This document shows positions 1 through 9,863 of a DNA stretch of 34,632 nucleotides, piece after piece. Source of the stretch: Nitrospirales bacterium (lineage in GTDB: Bacteria; Nitrospirota; Nitrospiria; Nitrospirales; NS-4); contig JAUSHW010000073.1 in the NCBI GenBank assembly GCA_030648395.1, forward strand, positions 1 through 34,632, written 5' to 3'. The notes beneath the pieces were generated by a model. That model made no database searches. It saw nothing but the letters and a program-made list of their open reading frames with translations, and was not told where the DNA came from. Position 1 is the stretch's first letter, and each line of letters begins with the position of its first letter. The position numbers and the translations under genes are program-made.

Positions 1-891
1 GTAGAGTTGATCCTGATTGACCAGTTTGCCGAGCGTGCCGTCGCCATGCTCGATCTTCCCTATCAGGGCCTCGCCTTTGGCGGTGACGCCTTCCAATCGC
101 TGGTACAGGGCCGGATCGCGGGCCAGCTTTCCCAGGGTGCCGTCCGGGTTATTGAGCAACGCCCCCAGTTTCTGCATCTCCCCGACGGCAGCCGTCGCCC
201 GGTCGTAGAGCGCGCGGTCCGTCATCAGCTTGCCGACGGTGCCGTCGCCGTGCTCGATGCTGGCGATCAATTGGCTGGTCCGTTCGGAGAGGATATCGGC
301 CTTCCGGATTAATTGGGCGCTGTGGTCATAGAGCGTCGAATCATTGAGAAGCTTGCCTGCGGTGCCTTTTCCCTTGTTGACGCTGGCGAGAATCCCCTGC
401 AACTCGCGCAGGGTCTGGTCCACGTTTTGGAGCGTGGCCGTCGCGCTGCCCGCGACCCCGGTGATGTCGGCGGTATCGCCGCGCCCGCTCAGGACGGTGC
501 CATCGGGAAGAGGCGGCTGTTTGGGCGATCCGGCGAGGAGCTCCAGGTACTTGTCTCCCAGCAGCCCCATCGGGCGGATCATGATGGCGGCGTCGTCATG
601 GAGGAGGGAGCGCATGTCGTTGTTGACGGTGAATTCGATCACGACGCTGCCTTTGCCGGCATCGATGCTCACGCCTTTCACGTTGCCCACATCCACGCCG
701 CTGATCCGAACCGGCGCGCCGACCTTGATGCCCTGGCTGTCAGTCAGGGAGGCATGGAAGGTTGAGGCGGCCGTAAACACTCCCATGCCGCTGTTCAGAT
801 TCATGATGGTGTAAAAGATCGCGGCGATGCCGAGAATGAGCACCACGCCGACCTTCACTTGGGGCCAGGTCGTGTCGGTACGGCGCATCAT
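1..891 (-). CDS. mlaD: MlaD/MCE-domain phospholipid/lipid transport substrate-binding protein (partial, runs off window start)
   Basis: Not in the ORF track because it is open at the edge. My minus-strand translation from ATG at 891 begins MMRRTDTTWPQVKVGVVLILGIAAIFYTIMNLNSGMGVFTAASTFHASLTDSQGIKVGAPVRISGVDVGNV, with an N-terminal TM and an MCE domain. It is followed by mlaF and mlaE homologues. Confidence 0.88.
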   Translation of the reverse strand, partial: MMRRTDTTWPQVKVGVVLILGIAAIFYTIMNLNSGMGVFTAASTFHASLTDSQGIKVGAPVRISGVDVGNVKGVSIDAGKGSVVIEFTVNNDMRSLLHDDAAIMIRPMGLLGDKYLELLAGSPKQPPLPDGTVLSGRGDTADITGVAGSATATLQNVDQTLRELQGILASVNKGKGTAGKLLNDSTLYDHSAQLIRKADILSERTSQLIASIEHGDGTVGKLMTDRALYDRATAAVGEMQKLGALLNNPDGTLGKLARDPALYQRLEGVTAKGEALIGKIEHGDGTLGKLVNQDQLY

Positions 892-1703
892 GCCGGCGCC
901 TGCTCAGCCTTTTCAGACATCGGAGGAACGACGCGGACCCCTCCGTCCTTGTGCGGAAAGCAGCCGGGTTCAGCCAGCACTTCCTCCGGCCTGAGGAACG
1001 TGCGGATGCGCGGGTCGTCGGATGCCTGGAGCGCGTCCACAGACCCGTCAAAAATTGCTTCTCCCCGGTGGATCATGATGAGCCGATCGGCGATCCTGTA
1101 GGCGCATTCCAAATCATGGGTCACGACAATCTGGGTGACATGCTCTTCCCGGTGCAGCCGGCACACGAGTTCGCTGACGAGGTGGGTGTTGATCGGATCG
1201 AGCCCGGCGGTCGGCTCGTCATAGAGGATGATCTTGGGCTTGCAGGCCAGGGCCCGCGCGATGGCGACCCGTTTTTTCATGCCGCCGCTCAGTTCGGCCG
1301 GCATCTTGTCCAGGGTGTCCTCCAGGCCCACGAACCGGAGGCTTTCGGCCACGCGTTGTTCAATGGACTCGTTGTCCAGAGCGCCTTCCTCCCAGAGACG
1401 GTAGCCCACGTTCTCGCGCACCGTGAGCGAATCGAAGAGGGCCGCGCCCTGGAAGACCATGGCCATCTGGGCGCGAATGGACGCCATCTGCCGCTCGGTC
1501 AGTCCGACGATCTCCTGTCCATTGATGACAATTGAGCCGGACTCCGGGTGCAGCAGCCCCAGGATCAGCCGCAGGGTGGTGGTTTTCCCGCAGCCGCTCC
1601 CGCCGAGAATGACCTGTGTCTGGCCGGCCGGCACGTCCATGGAAATGTTTTGGAGGACCTGCCTGCCGTCGAATTTGAGGAAGATGTTGGAAAACCGGAT
1701 CAC
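888..1703 (-). CDS. mlaF: ABC transporter ATP-binding protein, MlaF-type
   Basis: Walker A GGSGCGKTT, signature LSGGMKKRVAIARAL, Walker B IILYDEPTAGLDP; ATGA overlap with mlaD. Confidence 0.92.
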   Translation of the reverse strand: MIRFSNIFLKFDGRQVLQNISMDVPAGQTQVILGGSGCGKTTTLRLILGLLHPESGSIVINGQEIVGLTERQMASIRAQMAMVFQGAALFDSLTVRENVGYRLWEEGALDNESIEQRVAESLRFVGLEDTLDKMPAELSGGMKKRVAIARALACKPKIILYDEPTAGLDPINTHLVSELVCRLHREEHVTQIVVTHDLECAYRIADRLIMIHRGEAIFDGSVDALQASDDPRIRTFLRPEEVLAEPGCFPHKDGGVRVVPPMSEKAEQAPA

Positions 1704-1706
1704 GGC

Positions 1707-2489
1707 TCACCACCCCCAATAAATGAAGAGCTTCGTCATGAAAAAGTCCGACACCAGGATCAGAATGGACGAGGTGACCATGGCGTGTGTCGTCGAATGC
1801 CCGACCCCCACCGTGCCTCCCGATGTCGTGATTCCGGCGTAGCAGCCGACCATGCAGACGATGAATCCAAAGACCAGCGGCTTGAGCAGACCGTACACGA
1901 GATCCATCGGCCCCAGCGCCGCGAAGGCCCATGTCCAGTAGAAGAACGTGTCGATGCTCAGGGAGAAATGGGCGATCAGGTAGCCGCCCATCATGGCGAT
2001 GCCGTCCGTGATGACGGTCAGCACGGGCACCATGACGAGGGACGCAATCAGGCGCGTGGTGATCAGTTTCTTGATGGGGTCGGTGCCTTCGGCCCGGAGC
2101 GCGTCGATCTGTTCGGTCACCTGCATCGTGGCCAGCTCGGAGGCGATGCCGGAGCCGACCCGCCCGGCGATCATCAAAGCGGCGAGCACGGGGCCCAGCT
2201 CGCGGACCACTGACGCGCTTACGAGCTTGGAGACGTAAGGGACGGCTCCATAGGGCTCGAGCTGGATGGCCCCCTGGAGGGTCAGGACCATGCCCGTGAA
2301 GATACCGGTCAGGACAACGATGAAAATGGAGCCCACCCCGATCCGATTCATGTGGTAGATGGTTTCCTGGACGTACCACGGTCGCCGGAAGGCCCCGGCC
2401 GCTGCGGTCACGCAGAGCTGTGCGAAATCCTGCACGGCTGCGGCGTAGCCTTTGAGGGTGTCTTCGATACGGGTCACGGCAAGGTCCAC
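1707..2489 (-). CDS. mlaE: MlaE-family ABC transporter permease
   Basis: Hydrophobic protein with MlaE-family motifs (VRELGPVLAALMIAGRVGSGIASELATMQVTEQIDAL); adjacent to mlaF. Confidence 0.93.
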   Translation of the reverse strand: MDLAVTRIEDTLKGYAAAVQDFAQLCVTAAAGAFRRPWYVQETIYHMNRIGVGSIFIVVLTGIFTGMVLTLQGAIQLEPYGAVPYVSKLVSASVVRELGPVLAALMIAGRVGSGIASELATMQVTEQIDALRAEGTDPIKKLITTRLIASLVMVPVLTVITDGIAMMGGYLIAHFSLSIDTFFYWTWAFAALGPMDLVYGLLKPLVFGFIVCMVGCYAGITTSGGTVGVGHSTTHAMVTSSILILVSDFFMTKLFIYWGW

Positions 2490-2612
2490 GGGGCCGTTCC
2501 TTTCAGTGAAGCAACCGAGGAGCCGGCACTATACCGAGTTTTCAGGGTTCCGGCAAGCGGGGGTGGGGCGCCCGTCCCTCGGGTCGGAGGTCAGTCCTCT
2601 CGCGACCGGAGG

Positions 2613-3710
2613 TCAATTCTCCAGGTAGACGCGCGTCACCCGGGGGCCGATCCGGCAGAGGACTTCGTAGCTGATGGTGTCTTGCCAGGCCGCAAGATCG
2701 TTCGCAGTGATGACAGCCTCGCCCTGCTGTCCCAGCAGGACCGCTTCGTCTCCGGGGCGGACTGCCGGGTGATCTGTGACGTCCACGACAGTCAGGTCCA
2801 TGCAGACGCGCCCGACCACGGGGGCCGGACGGCCTCCGATCAGCGCGTGTCCCTTGTTGGAGAGGGCGCGGCTGTAGCCGTCTGCATAGCCGACCGGCAG
2901 AACGGCCAGGGTCGACGGGCGTGAGGCGACAAAGGTTCCGCCGTAACTGACTGGCTGACCTTTCTCCACCTTCTTGATTTGGATGACGCGGCTCTTCCAT
3001 GTCAGGACCGGGCGAAGATCCGTGGAAGGCGTCGGTCCTGAGGCATAGCCGTAGAGCATGAGGCCGGGGCGGACGAGGTCCAGGTGGCTGGAGGGGTACT
3101 TGAGAATGGCCGCGCTGTTGGCGATATGCGCGGTGGGCACCGGCAGCCCTGCCGACCGGATTGCGTCAAGGAATGCGCGGAATCGCGCCAGCTGTTGTTC
3201 GGTCTCCCTGCCGTCCGGTTCATCGGCCGAGGCCAGATGGCTCATCACGCCCTCGAGGTGGAGATTGGGCGGCCAGTCTGAGCGGAGGAGAGCCAGGGCT
3301 TCATCAGGGGCGAGCCCGAGACGGCTCATGCCGGTATCGATTTTGAGATGGACGCGGAGGGGAGCGGTTCGGGGGTCTGCGAGCCGGCTCGCCGCTTCGA
3401 CGGCACCCCGCGAGGGCAGGACCGGCGTCAGGGTGGATCGTTGAAGTGTCTGGATGTCGTGGACGCCGCCCATCACCAGGATCGGCGCGGTCACGCCGGC
3501 GGCCCTGAGTTCAAGGCCTTCCTCCACCGTGGCGACGCCCAGCTGGTGCGCGCCTGCGGCCAGAAGGGCCAGCGACACAGGAACCGCCCCATGGCCGTAG
3601 GCGTTGGCTTTGACGACAGCCAGGACGGCGGCCGTGCCGACACGTCGCGTGACTTCCTGAAGATTGTGGCGGAGAGAGGGAAGGTGGATCTCGACGACGG
3701 TGGGACTCAA
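2613..3710 (-). CDS. alr: Alanine racemase
   Basis: PLP-lysine motif AVVKANAYGHGAV; C-terminal VGRVCMDLTVVDVTD and SYEVLCRIGPRVTRVY. Confidence 0.95.
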   Translation of the reverse strand: MSPTVVEIHLPSLRHNLQEVTRRVGTAAVLAVVKANAYGHGAVPVSLALLAAGAHQLGVATVEEGLELRAAGVTAPILVMGGVHDIQTLQRSTLTPVLPSRGAVEAASRLADPRTAPLRVHLKIDTGMSRLGLAPDEALALLRSDWPPNLHLEGVMSHLASADEPDGRETEQQLARFRAFLDAIRSAGLPVPTAHIANSAAILKYPSSHLDLVRPGLMLYGYASGPTPSTDLRPVLTWKSRVIQIKKVEKGQPVSYGGTFVASRPSTLAVLPVGYADGYSRALSNKGHALIGGRPAPVVGRVCMDLTVVDVTDHPAVRPGDEAVLLGQQGEAVITANDLAAWQDTISYEVLCRIGPRVTRVYLEN

Positions 3711-4264
3711 ATTTCGGTGATCTCCGCCTCCTTTTTTTTCACGATCTCGTCCACTTTCAGGATATACGCATCGGTCAGTTTCTGAATTTCGTCATGGGAC
3801 TTCTTGGCCTCATCCTCGGTCATGTGCGAGGCTTTCTGGGCCTTTTTGGCTTCCTCAAGAATATCCCGTCTGATGTTGCGGATGTGGACCCGGACGTCTT
3901 CGGCGATTTTCTTGCCCAGTTTCACCAGATCCCTGCGGCGATCCTCGGTCAGCGGCGGGATTGGCAGGCGGATCACCTTCCCGTCGTTCGCGGGAGTCAG
4001 GCCGAGGCTGGACGCCATGATGGCCTTTTCGATGTCCTTGATGATCTGGGGATCGAACGGCTGGACGGTGATGAGCCGACTCTCTGGCACCGCGAGCGCC
4101 GCGACCTGCTTGAGGGGCGTGGGCGTGCCGTAATAATCCACCTTGACGTGGTCCAGCAATCCCAGCGAGGCCCGTCCCGTGCGGATCACGGCCATTTCGT
4201 GGCGCAAGTGCTCGATCTGGCCTTCCATTTTCTCTGTGGCTTTTTTCTTGAGTGCGGCTTGCAT
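3707..4264 (-). CDS. frr: Ribosome recycling factor
   Basis: RTGRASLGLLDHVKVDYYGTPTPLKQVA...RLPIPPLTEDRRRDLVK. Start chosen at MQAALKKKATEKMEG (4264) rather than the upstream M of the ORF track. Confidence 0.95.
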   Translation of the reverse strand: MQAALKKKATEKMEGQIEHLRHEMAVIRTGRASLGLLDHVKVDYYGTPTPLKQVAALAVPESRLITVQPFDPQIIKDIEKAIMASSLGLTPANDGKVIRLPIPPLTEDRRRDLVKLGKKIAEDVRVHIRNIRRDILEEAKKAQKASHMTEDEAKKSHDEIQKLTDAYILKVDEIVKKKEAEITEI

Positions 4265-4286
4265 GGTATGTCCTCGCGCGCGGAAT

Positions 4287-5018
4287 CTAGGCCTGGCCCA
4301 CTTCGTCCTTGACCAGCGTGCCGAGTTGCTCCCCCTGGACAATCCGCTTGATGTTGCCCTTCTCTTTCACGTTGAACACGATGATCGGAAGATTATGGTC
4401 CATGCACAGGGAAATGGCGGTCGAGTCCATGACCTTGAGGCGCTTGTCGATGACGGCCAGGAAGGAGAGGCGGTCGAATTTCACGGCCTTGGGGTTTTTC
4501 ATGGGGTCGGCATCGTAAATACCAGAGACTTTGGTGCCTTTCAGGATGATCTCGGCCCCGATTTCCATGGCGCGGAGCGCGGCGGCGGTGTCGGTTGAGA
4601 AGTAGGGGTTTCCGGTGCCGGCCGCGAAAATGACCACGCGCTTCTTCTCCAGGTGGCGGATCGCCCGCCGGCGGATGTATCCCTCGGCCAGTTGGCGCAT
4701 GTCGATGGCGGACTGGACGCGGGTGACGGTGCCCAGTTTTTCCAGCGCGTTCTGGAGGGCGAGCGCGTTGAGCATGGTGGCCAGCATCCCCATGTAGTCG
4801 GCCGACGCCCGTTCCATGCCGCCATCGGCCGCGTCAATGCCGCGGAAGATGTTCCCGCCTCCGATCACGACGGCGACTTCAACTCCCATCGCGGCCACCT
4901 CTGAGACCTCCGAGGCGATGTACTGGATCATCCGGGCGTCGAGGCCGAAGGACTGCTCGCCGGCGAGCACTTCTCCGCTGATCTTCAGGAGGATACGCTT
5001 ATAGACCGGGGGGCTCAT
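4287..5018 (-). CDS. pyrH: UMP kinase
   Basis: [22 protein letters not shown]...[11 protein letters not shown]...[17 protein letters not shown]. Confidence 0.97.
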   Translation of the reverse strand: MSPPVYKRILLKISGEVLAGEQSFGLDARMIQYIASEVSEVAAMGVEVAVVIGGGNIFRGIDAADGGMERASADYMGMLATMLNALALQNALEKLGTVTRVQSAIDMRQLAEGYIRRRAIRHLEKKRVVIFAAGTGNPYFSTDTAAALRAMEIGAEIILKGTKVSGIYDADPMKNPKAVKFDRLSFLAVIDKRLKVMDSTAISLCMDHNLPIIVFNVKEKGNIKRIVQGEQLGTLVKDEVGQA

Positions 5019-5614
5019 TCCTCATCGCCGAGCTGGTATCGGGTAAACCGGCGGACGGTGATGTTCTCCCCGGTCTTCGCGATCTTCTGCGTGAGCAGGT
5101 CGGTGATCTTGATGTTGGGGTCTTTCACGAAGGTCTGCTCCAACAGGCAGCTGTCCTGGTAGAATTTTTCCAGCTTGCCCGCGGCGATCTTTTCCCAGGC
5201 GGCCTGGGGCTTTCCCATTTCCTTCGCCTGGCCCCGGTAGATCTCCATCTCTTTGTCGATGACGTTCTGGCAAATATCCTCGCGGCGGACATGGGTCGGC
5301 TTGGAGGCGGCGATCTGAAGGGTCAAGTCGTGGACCAGAGACTGGAATTCGTCGTTCCGGGCGACAAAGTCGGTTTCACAGTTCACTTCGATCAAGACGC
5401 CCACCTTGCTGCCGGGGTGAATGTAGGAGGCGATGACGCCTTCGTTTGTGGCGCGCCCGGCTTTCTTGCCGGCCGTGGCGAGCCCCTTTTGCCGAAGCCA
5501 ATCAACGGCTTTCCCGATGTCGTCGCCATTTTCCACCAGGGCCTGCTTGCAGTCCATGATGCCGGCACCAGTTTTCTGCCGAAGTTCCTTTACGAGCGTG
5601 CTGTCTCCTGCCAT
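5015..5614 (-). CDS. tsf: Elongation factor Ts
   Basis: [19 protein letters not shown]...[17 protein letters not shown]...[12 protein letters not shown]. Confidence 0.97.
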   Translation of the reverse strand: MAGDSTLVKELRQKTGAGIMDCKQALVENGDDIGKAVDWLRQKGLATAGKKAGRATNEGVIASYIHPGSKVGVLIEVNCETDFVARNDEFQSLVHDLTLQIAASKPTHVRREDICQNVIDKEMEIYRGQAKEMGKPQAAWEKIAAGKLEKFYQDSCLLEQTFVKDPNIKITDLLTQKIAKTGENITVRRFTRYQLGDEE

Positions 5615-5658
5615 GTTGCTTCTGACTCCTTACCGTTGTTGCTGGTTGCAGTGCGTGC

Positions 5659-6426
5659 TTAGACTCCGGCCCCGGCGGATTGTACGGTTCGCATCTCGGC
5701 CGGCGTCAATGCCCCTGGCTTCCCGTCCTCGACGCGCTGGGCGCGGAGGTGCAGGCCCTCAATCACGGCGTCGGCGATTTTGGAGGTGACCAGTCTGACG
5801 GAGCGGATCGCGTCGTCATTGCCGGGAATGAGATACTCGATCCCCTCGGGGTCGCAATTGGTGTCGGCGATGGCGACGATGGGAATACCCAGTCGCTGCG
5901 CTTCCATGATGGCAATGCGTTCGCCCCGCGTATCGGCGACGAAGATGCAGCCGGGGAGGCCGTTCATACCCTTGATGCCGCCCAAGGTCCCTTCGAGGCG
6001 TAGACGCTCTTTTTCCAGCCCGGAGACTTCCTTCTTGGGAAGGCGATCGTAGGTGCCGTCGGTTGACGCGGTCTCGATCTTGCGCAGTTTGTCGATGCTT
6101 TTGCGAATGGTATTGAAGTTCGTCAGCATCCCGCCCAGCCAGCGGGACGTGACATAAAACATCTGGCACCGCTTGGCCTCGTCTTCGACGATGTCGCTGC
6201 TCTGCCGCTTGGTGCCGACAAACAGAACGGATTCTCCCTGGGCGACGGTCTGCCGTACGAAGTCATAGGCGGAGTCGAAGCGGGCGAGGGTCTGTTGCAA
6301 GTCGATGATGAATATGCCGTTGCGTTCTCCGAAGATATAGCGCTTCATCTTTGGATTCCATCGATTGGTCTGGTGGCCAAAGTGCACACCGGCCTCCAGC
6401 AGGTCCTTGATCGTGATCGCTCCCAT
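5659..6426 (-). CDS. rpsB: 30S ribosomal protein S2
   Basis: [30 protein letters not shown]...[17 protein letters not shown]. Confidence 0.98.
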   Translation of the reverse strand: MGAITIKDLLEAGVHFGHQTNRWNPKMKRYIFGERNGIFIIDLQQTLARFDSAYDFVRQTVAQGESVLFVGTKRQSSDIVEDEAKRCQMFYVTSRWLGGMLTNFNTIRKSIDKLRKIETASTDGTYDRLPKKEVSGLEKERLRLEGTLGGIKGMNGLPGCIFVADTRGERIAIMEAQRLGIPIVAIADTNCDPEGIEYLIPGNDDAIRSVRLVTSKIADAVIEGLHLRAQRVEDGKPGALTPAEMRTVQSAGAGV

Positions 6427-6562
6427 AAACCGTCACCCCCTTTCCTTATTGCCGGCGCGACCCGCGAGTCCGTCTTGGTGACGGGGCGGGAGGATTTCTC
6501 AGGTCCTTACTGCGTCGACCTCTCGCCCGCCTTGGCGGACGTGCAGAGATTGTGGATAATCC

Positions 6563-6582
6563 CCGCCGCGTTCTCGCGGCGG
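6563..6582 (-). promoter_or_regulatory. Perfect 8-bp GC hairpin in the rpsB 5' leader
   Basis: ccgccgcg-ttct-cgcggcgg on the + strand, about 140 nt upstream of the rpsB start within a roughly 240-nt noncoding leader. Confidence 0.4.
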
Positions 6583-6666
6583 ACTGTCCAGCCCGGATTC
6601 AGACCGGCCTAAACTTTTAAAAATTAACACGTTACCGGTTGATTCTTCAAGATAAAAGATTGTCCG

Positions 6667-7872
6667 TCACGACCGGTACGAGGCGTTGATTTTGATGTAA
6701 TCCACTGTGAGGTCTGTGGTCCAGACCGTTGCTTTGGCGTGGCCCGATCCCAGGTCAACCGTGACGCTGAATTCGCGGGACTTCATGACGGTATTCGCGC
6801 GCTTCTCCACATCGGGGCCGAGCCCCATCCCGCGGCGGACGATCTGAATAGGGCCGACCATGATGGCGATGCGGTCTTCAACAACCCGGGCTCCCGATCG
6901 CCCCAGCGCCGCCATGATGCGTCCCCAGTTGGCGTCTTCGCCGAACCAGGCGGTCTTTACCAGGCTTGACGTGGCGATGGTGACGGCCGCGCGAAGGGCA
7001 TCGGCTTCCGTTCTGGCTCCCTTCACGCACAGCTCTACAAATTTTGTCGCGCCTTCGCCGTCCCATACGATTTTTTTGGCCAGGTCGAGGCAGACATGGT
7101 CAAGGAGCGCCTGGAAGCGGCGTGCGTCGATGCTGCCGGGTTTCCACGGCCGGTTCCCCGCCATCCCGTTGGCCATGCACAGCATCATGTCGTTTGTGCT
7201 GGTGTCGCCGTCCACCGGAATGCGATTGAAGGACTGTGCCGTGGCTTGCCGGAGTCCCCGCTGTAAAACCGCTTGCGGTACTTGCGCGTCAGTGGCCAGG
7301 TAGGCGAGCATGGTGGCCATGTTCGGATGAATCATGCCGGATCCTTTGGCGATCCCGCCCACCGTGACCGTGCGCCCTCCGACCGTGTCGGAGGCAGCCG
7401 CAGTTTTCACGGTGGTGTCGGTCGTCATGATGGCGCGCGCGGCGTCCTCTCCTCCGCGGCGATGGAGGCGGGCCGCGAGCAACGGTATGGCCGCCTTAAT
7501 CTTCTCCATGGAAAGAGGCTTTCCGATGACTCCGGTTGAGCCGACGTAGACGTCCGCCGGGGACACGCCCAAGGCGCTGGCTGTCAGGGCCGCCATAGCC
7601 ACCGCATCGGCGTATCCTTGGCGTCCCGTGCAGGCATTGGCGTTTCCGCTGTTGACGATGATGGCCCGTCCCTTCCCACGGCGTAGTCGCCTGCGGTCAA
7701 GGATGAGCGGAGGCGCCACGACCGTATTGGTGGTAAAGACGCCCGCCACTGCCGCTTCCCGTTCGGAAAAAATCAGCGCGAGGTCAAGCGCCGAGCCCTT
7801 CTTAAGTCCGGCGGCCACTCCTGCGGCCAGAATCCCTGGCACCGCTGTAATTCCACCCGTGACGATTTTCAT
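6667..7872 (-). CDS. argJ: Bifunctional ornithine acetyltransferase / N-acetylglutamate synthase
   Basis: ITAVPGILAAGVAAGLKK..., GMIHPNMATMLAYLATDA autoproteolysis motif, GEGATKFVELCVKGA. Confidence 0.97.
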   Translation of the reverse strand: MKIVTGGITAVPGILAAGVAAGLKKGSALDLALIFSEREAAVAGVFTTNTVVAPPLILDRRRLRRGKGRAIIVNSGNANACTGRQGYADAVAMAALTASALGVSPADVYVGSTGVIGKPLSMEKIKAAIPLLAARLHRRGGEDAARAIMTTDTTVKTAAASDTVGGRTVTVGGIAKGSGMIHPNMATMLAYLATDAQVPQAVLQRGLRQATAQSFNRIPVDGDTSTNDMMLCMANGMAGNRPWKPGSIDARRFQALLDHVCLDLAKKIVWDGEGATKFVELCVKGARTEADALRAAVTIATSSLVKTAWFGEDANWGRIMAALGRSGARVVEDRIAIMVGPIQIVRRGMGLGPDVEKRANTVMKSREFSVTVDLGSGHAKATVWTTDLTVDYIKINASYRS

Positions 7873-7910
7873 CTTCGTGTCTCTGTGATGCCGTCGTTTC
7901 GAGTGCCTGG

Positions 7911-8927
7911 TCAGGGATAGAGGCCGGAATCCTGCAGTCCGAGCGTTTCGTCCCAGCCCTGCATCAGGTTCATGGCCTGCACGGCCTGGCCGGCTGCCCC
8001 TTTGACCAGGTTGTCGAGGGCGGCTATCAGGATGGCCGTCCCCGTGCGAGGATCAGCGAAGGCCGATACTTCGCAGAGGTTCGCCCCGCGCGTATGACTG
8101 GGGTTGGGAGATTGTCCCGGGTTCAACACGCGGACGAAGGGCTCTCCCTTGTAGAACTCCCGGTATAGTTCGGTCAGTTGCTCCGACGTTCGGGCCTGCT
8201 TGAGCCGCACGTAGGCTGTGCTGAGAATGCCCCGCGTCAGAGGGACGAGATGTGGCGTGAACGTCACCGTCGCGCCGAGTTCCTGTTCGATCTCCGGGAT
8301 GTGCCGGTGCGCTCCCAGCTTGTAGGCTTCCATGGATTCATTGGCCTCGGGAAAATGATAGGCGAGGGCCGGTGTCCGTCCGGCGCCGGAGATGCCGGAT
8401 TTTGCATCAATGATGATGTGATCGCCCAGCAACTGGTGCTTCGCCAGCGGCGCCAGCGACAGGATCGCGGCGGTCGGATAGCATCCCGGCGAGGCGACCA
8501 GCGAGGCCGTGCGGATCGCGTCCCGGTGCAGCTCGGGAAGGCCGTAGACGGCCGTCCCGAGGAGATCGGGGCACGGGTGGGGAGTCTGGTACCAGGCCTC
8601 GTAGGCCCGCACGTCTTTGAGGCGGAAGTCGGCGCTCAAATCAATGACTTTCCGTCCGGCTTTGAGAAACACCTGCGCAGGCCCGGCCGATTTTGTGTGG
8701 GGGAGGGCCAGGAAGATGACCTCGGCCCGGGCGGCCACCTGCTGCGGATCCAGGGATTCGCAGAGCAGTTCCGTTCCCCTCAGGTTGGGGAAGAGCGCCT
8801 GGACCGGTTTTCCGGAAGAGTGCTCCGAGGTCACGGCGGTGACCCTGGCTTGGGGGTGGCGCAACAGCAGGCGCAGGAGCTCTCCCCCGACATAGCCGCT
8901 CGCACCGACTATCGCAACCGCTGTCAT
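7911..8927 (-). CDS. argC: N-acetyl-gamma-glutamyl-phosphate reductase
   Basis: VAIVGASGYVGGELLRLLLRHP...VASPGCYPTAAIL active-site Cys motif; HRHIPEIEQEL. Confidence 0.97.
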   Translation of the reverse strand: MTAVAIVGASGYVGGELLRLLLRHPQARVTAVTSEHSSGKPVQALFPNLRGTELLCESLDPQQVAARAEVIFLALPHTKSAGPAQVFLKAGRKVIDLSADFRLKDVRAYEAWYQTPHPCPDLLGTAVYGLPELHRDAIRTASLVASPGCYPTAAILSLAPLAKHQLLGDHIIIDAKSGISGAGRTPALAYHFPEANESMEAYKLGAHRHIPEIEQELGATVTFTPHLVPLTRGILSTAYVRLKQARTSEQLTELYREFYKGEPFVRVLNPGQSPNPSHTRGANLCEVSAFADPRTGTAILIAALDNLVKGAAGQAVQAMNLMQGWDETLGLQDSGLYP

Positions 8928-8941
8928 CGACAGGCTCCAAT

Positions 8942-8969
8942 AAAAAAGGGAAGGCCGAGGGGCCTTCCC
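8942..8969 (-). terminator. Rho-independent terminator downstream of rpsI
   Basis: + strand aaaaaa-gggaaggcc-gagg-ggccttccc. Read on the minus strand this is a perfect 9-bp GC hairpin followed by TTTTTT. Confidence 0.85.
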
Positions 8970-8992
8970 TTCGAAAAGGGTCGCAGCCCCGT

Positions 8993-9388
8993 TTACCGCT
9001 TTGAGAACTGGAAGCGGGCGCGGGCGCCCTTCTGGCCGAATTTCTTCCGTTCCTTTATCCGGGAGTCCCTGGTCAGCAAGCCTTCCTTTTTCAGAACGGG
9101 CCGCAACGCGGGATCCATCGTCACCAACGCCTTGGACACGGCATGGCGCAAGGCGCCGGCCTGGCCGGTATTGCCGCCGCCTACGATCGTTGCCGTGACG
9201 TCCAGTTTGCCTTGCAGGTTGGCGAGCTCGATCGGAAACGTGATCGTTGAGCGATGAGTCGCCCTGGGGAAATACGATTCAATGGAACGGTCGTTCACGG
9301 TGAACTTGCCTGAGCCTGCCTGTATCCAGGTCCGGCAGATGGCGCATTTGCGTTTTCCGGTGGCCCTCGTTGCGTCTTTCATGGACAT
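8993..9388 (-). CDS. rpsI: 30S ribosomal protein S9
   Basis: ATGKRKCAICRTWIQAGSGKFTVND...GGGNTGQAGALRHAVSKAL...KERKKFGQKGARARFQFSKR C-terminus. Confidence 0.97.
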   Translation of the reverse strand: MSMKDATRATGKRKCAICRTWIQAGSGKFTVNDRSIESYFPRATHRSTITFPIELANLQGKLDVTATIVGGGNTGQAGALRHAVSKALVTMDPALRPVLKKEGLLTRDSRIKERKKFGQKGARARFQFSKR

Positions 9389-9413
9389 ATGCGCAAAATC
9401 TCCTATTCAGAAT

Positions 9414-9845
9414 TCAAACAGCCAGCGCTTCGGGTTGCTGGGCCTTGTGGGGATGTGTTGGCCCGGCATAGACGTTCAGTTTTCGCCCTATCTGCTTGCC
9501 GAGCTTGGTTTTGGGCAGCATCCCTTTGATGGCCCGCTCGACGATCACGTAGGGCTTGCGTTCCAGTAGGTCCTTCACGGTTTCTGATTTCAAGCCTCCC
9601 GGGTAGCCCGAATGCCGGTAATAGGTCTTCTGCCTGACTTTGTCGCCGGTCAGGTGGATTTTCTCGGCGTTCACGACGATCACATGGTCGCCCGTATCCA
9701 CGTGAGGGGTGAAGGTCGGCTTGTGCTTGCCCCGCAAGACGATGGCAACTTGCGTGGCCAGGCGGCCCAATGTTTTGCCTTCGGCGTCGACGACGTACCA
9801 CTTTCGCGTGATGTCCGCTTCCTTGGCGGAATAGGTTCTTGTCAT
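9414..9845 (-). CDS. rplM: 50S ribosomal protein L13
   Basis: [47 protein letters not shown]. Confidence 0.97.
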   Translation of the reverse strand: MTRTYSAKEADITRKWYVVDAEGKTLGRLATQVAIVLRGKHKPTFTPHVDTGDHVIVVNAEKIHLTGDKVRQKTYYRHSGYPGGLKSETVKDLLERKPYVIVERAIKGMLPKTKLGKQIGRKLNVYAGPTHPHKAQQPEALAV

Positions 9846-9863
9846 GATGCTGCGCTCCTCATA

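Noticed and set aside
1360-2379. 339-aa minus-strand ORF overlapping mlaE/mlaF in another frame
   Set aside because: Arg/His/Gly-rich frame-shifted translation of two clear genes.
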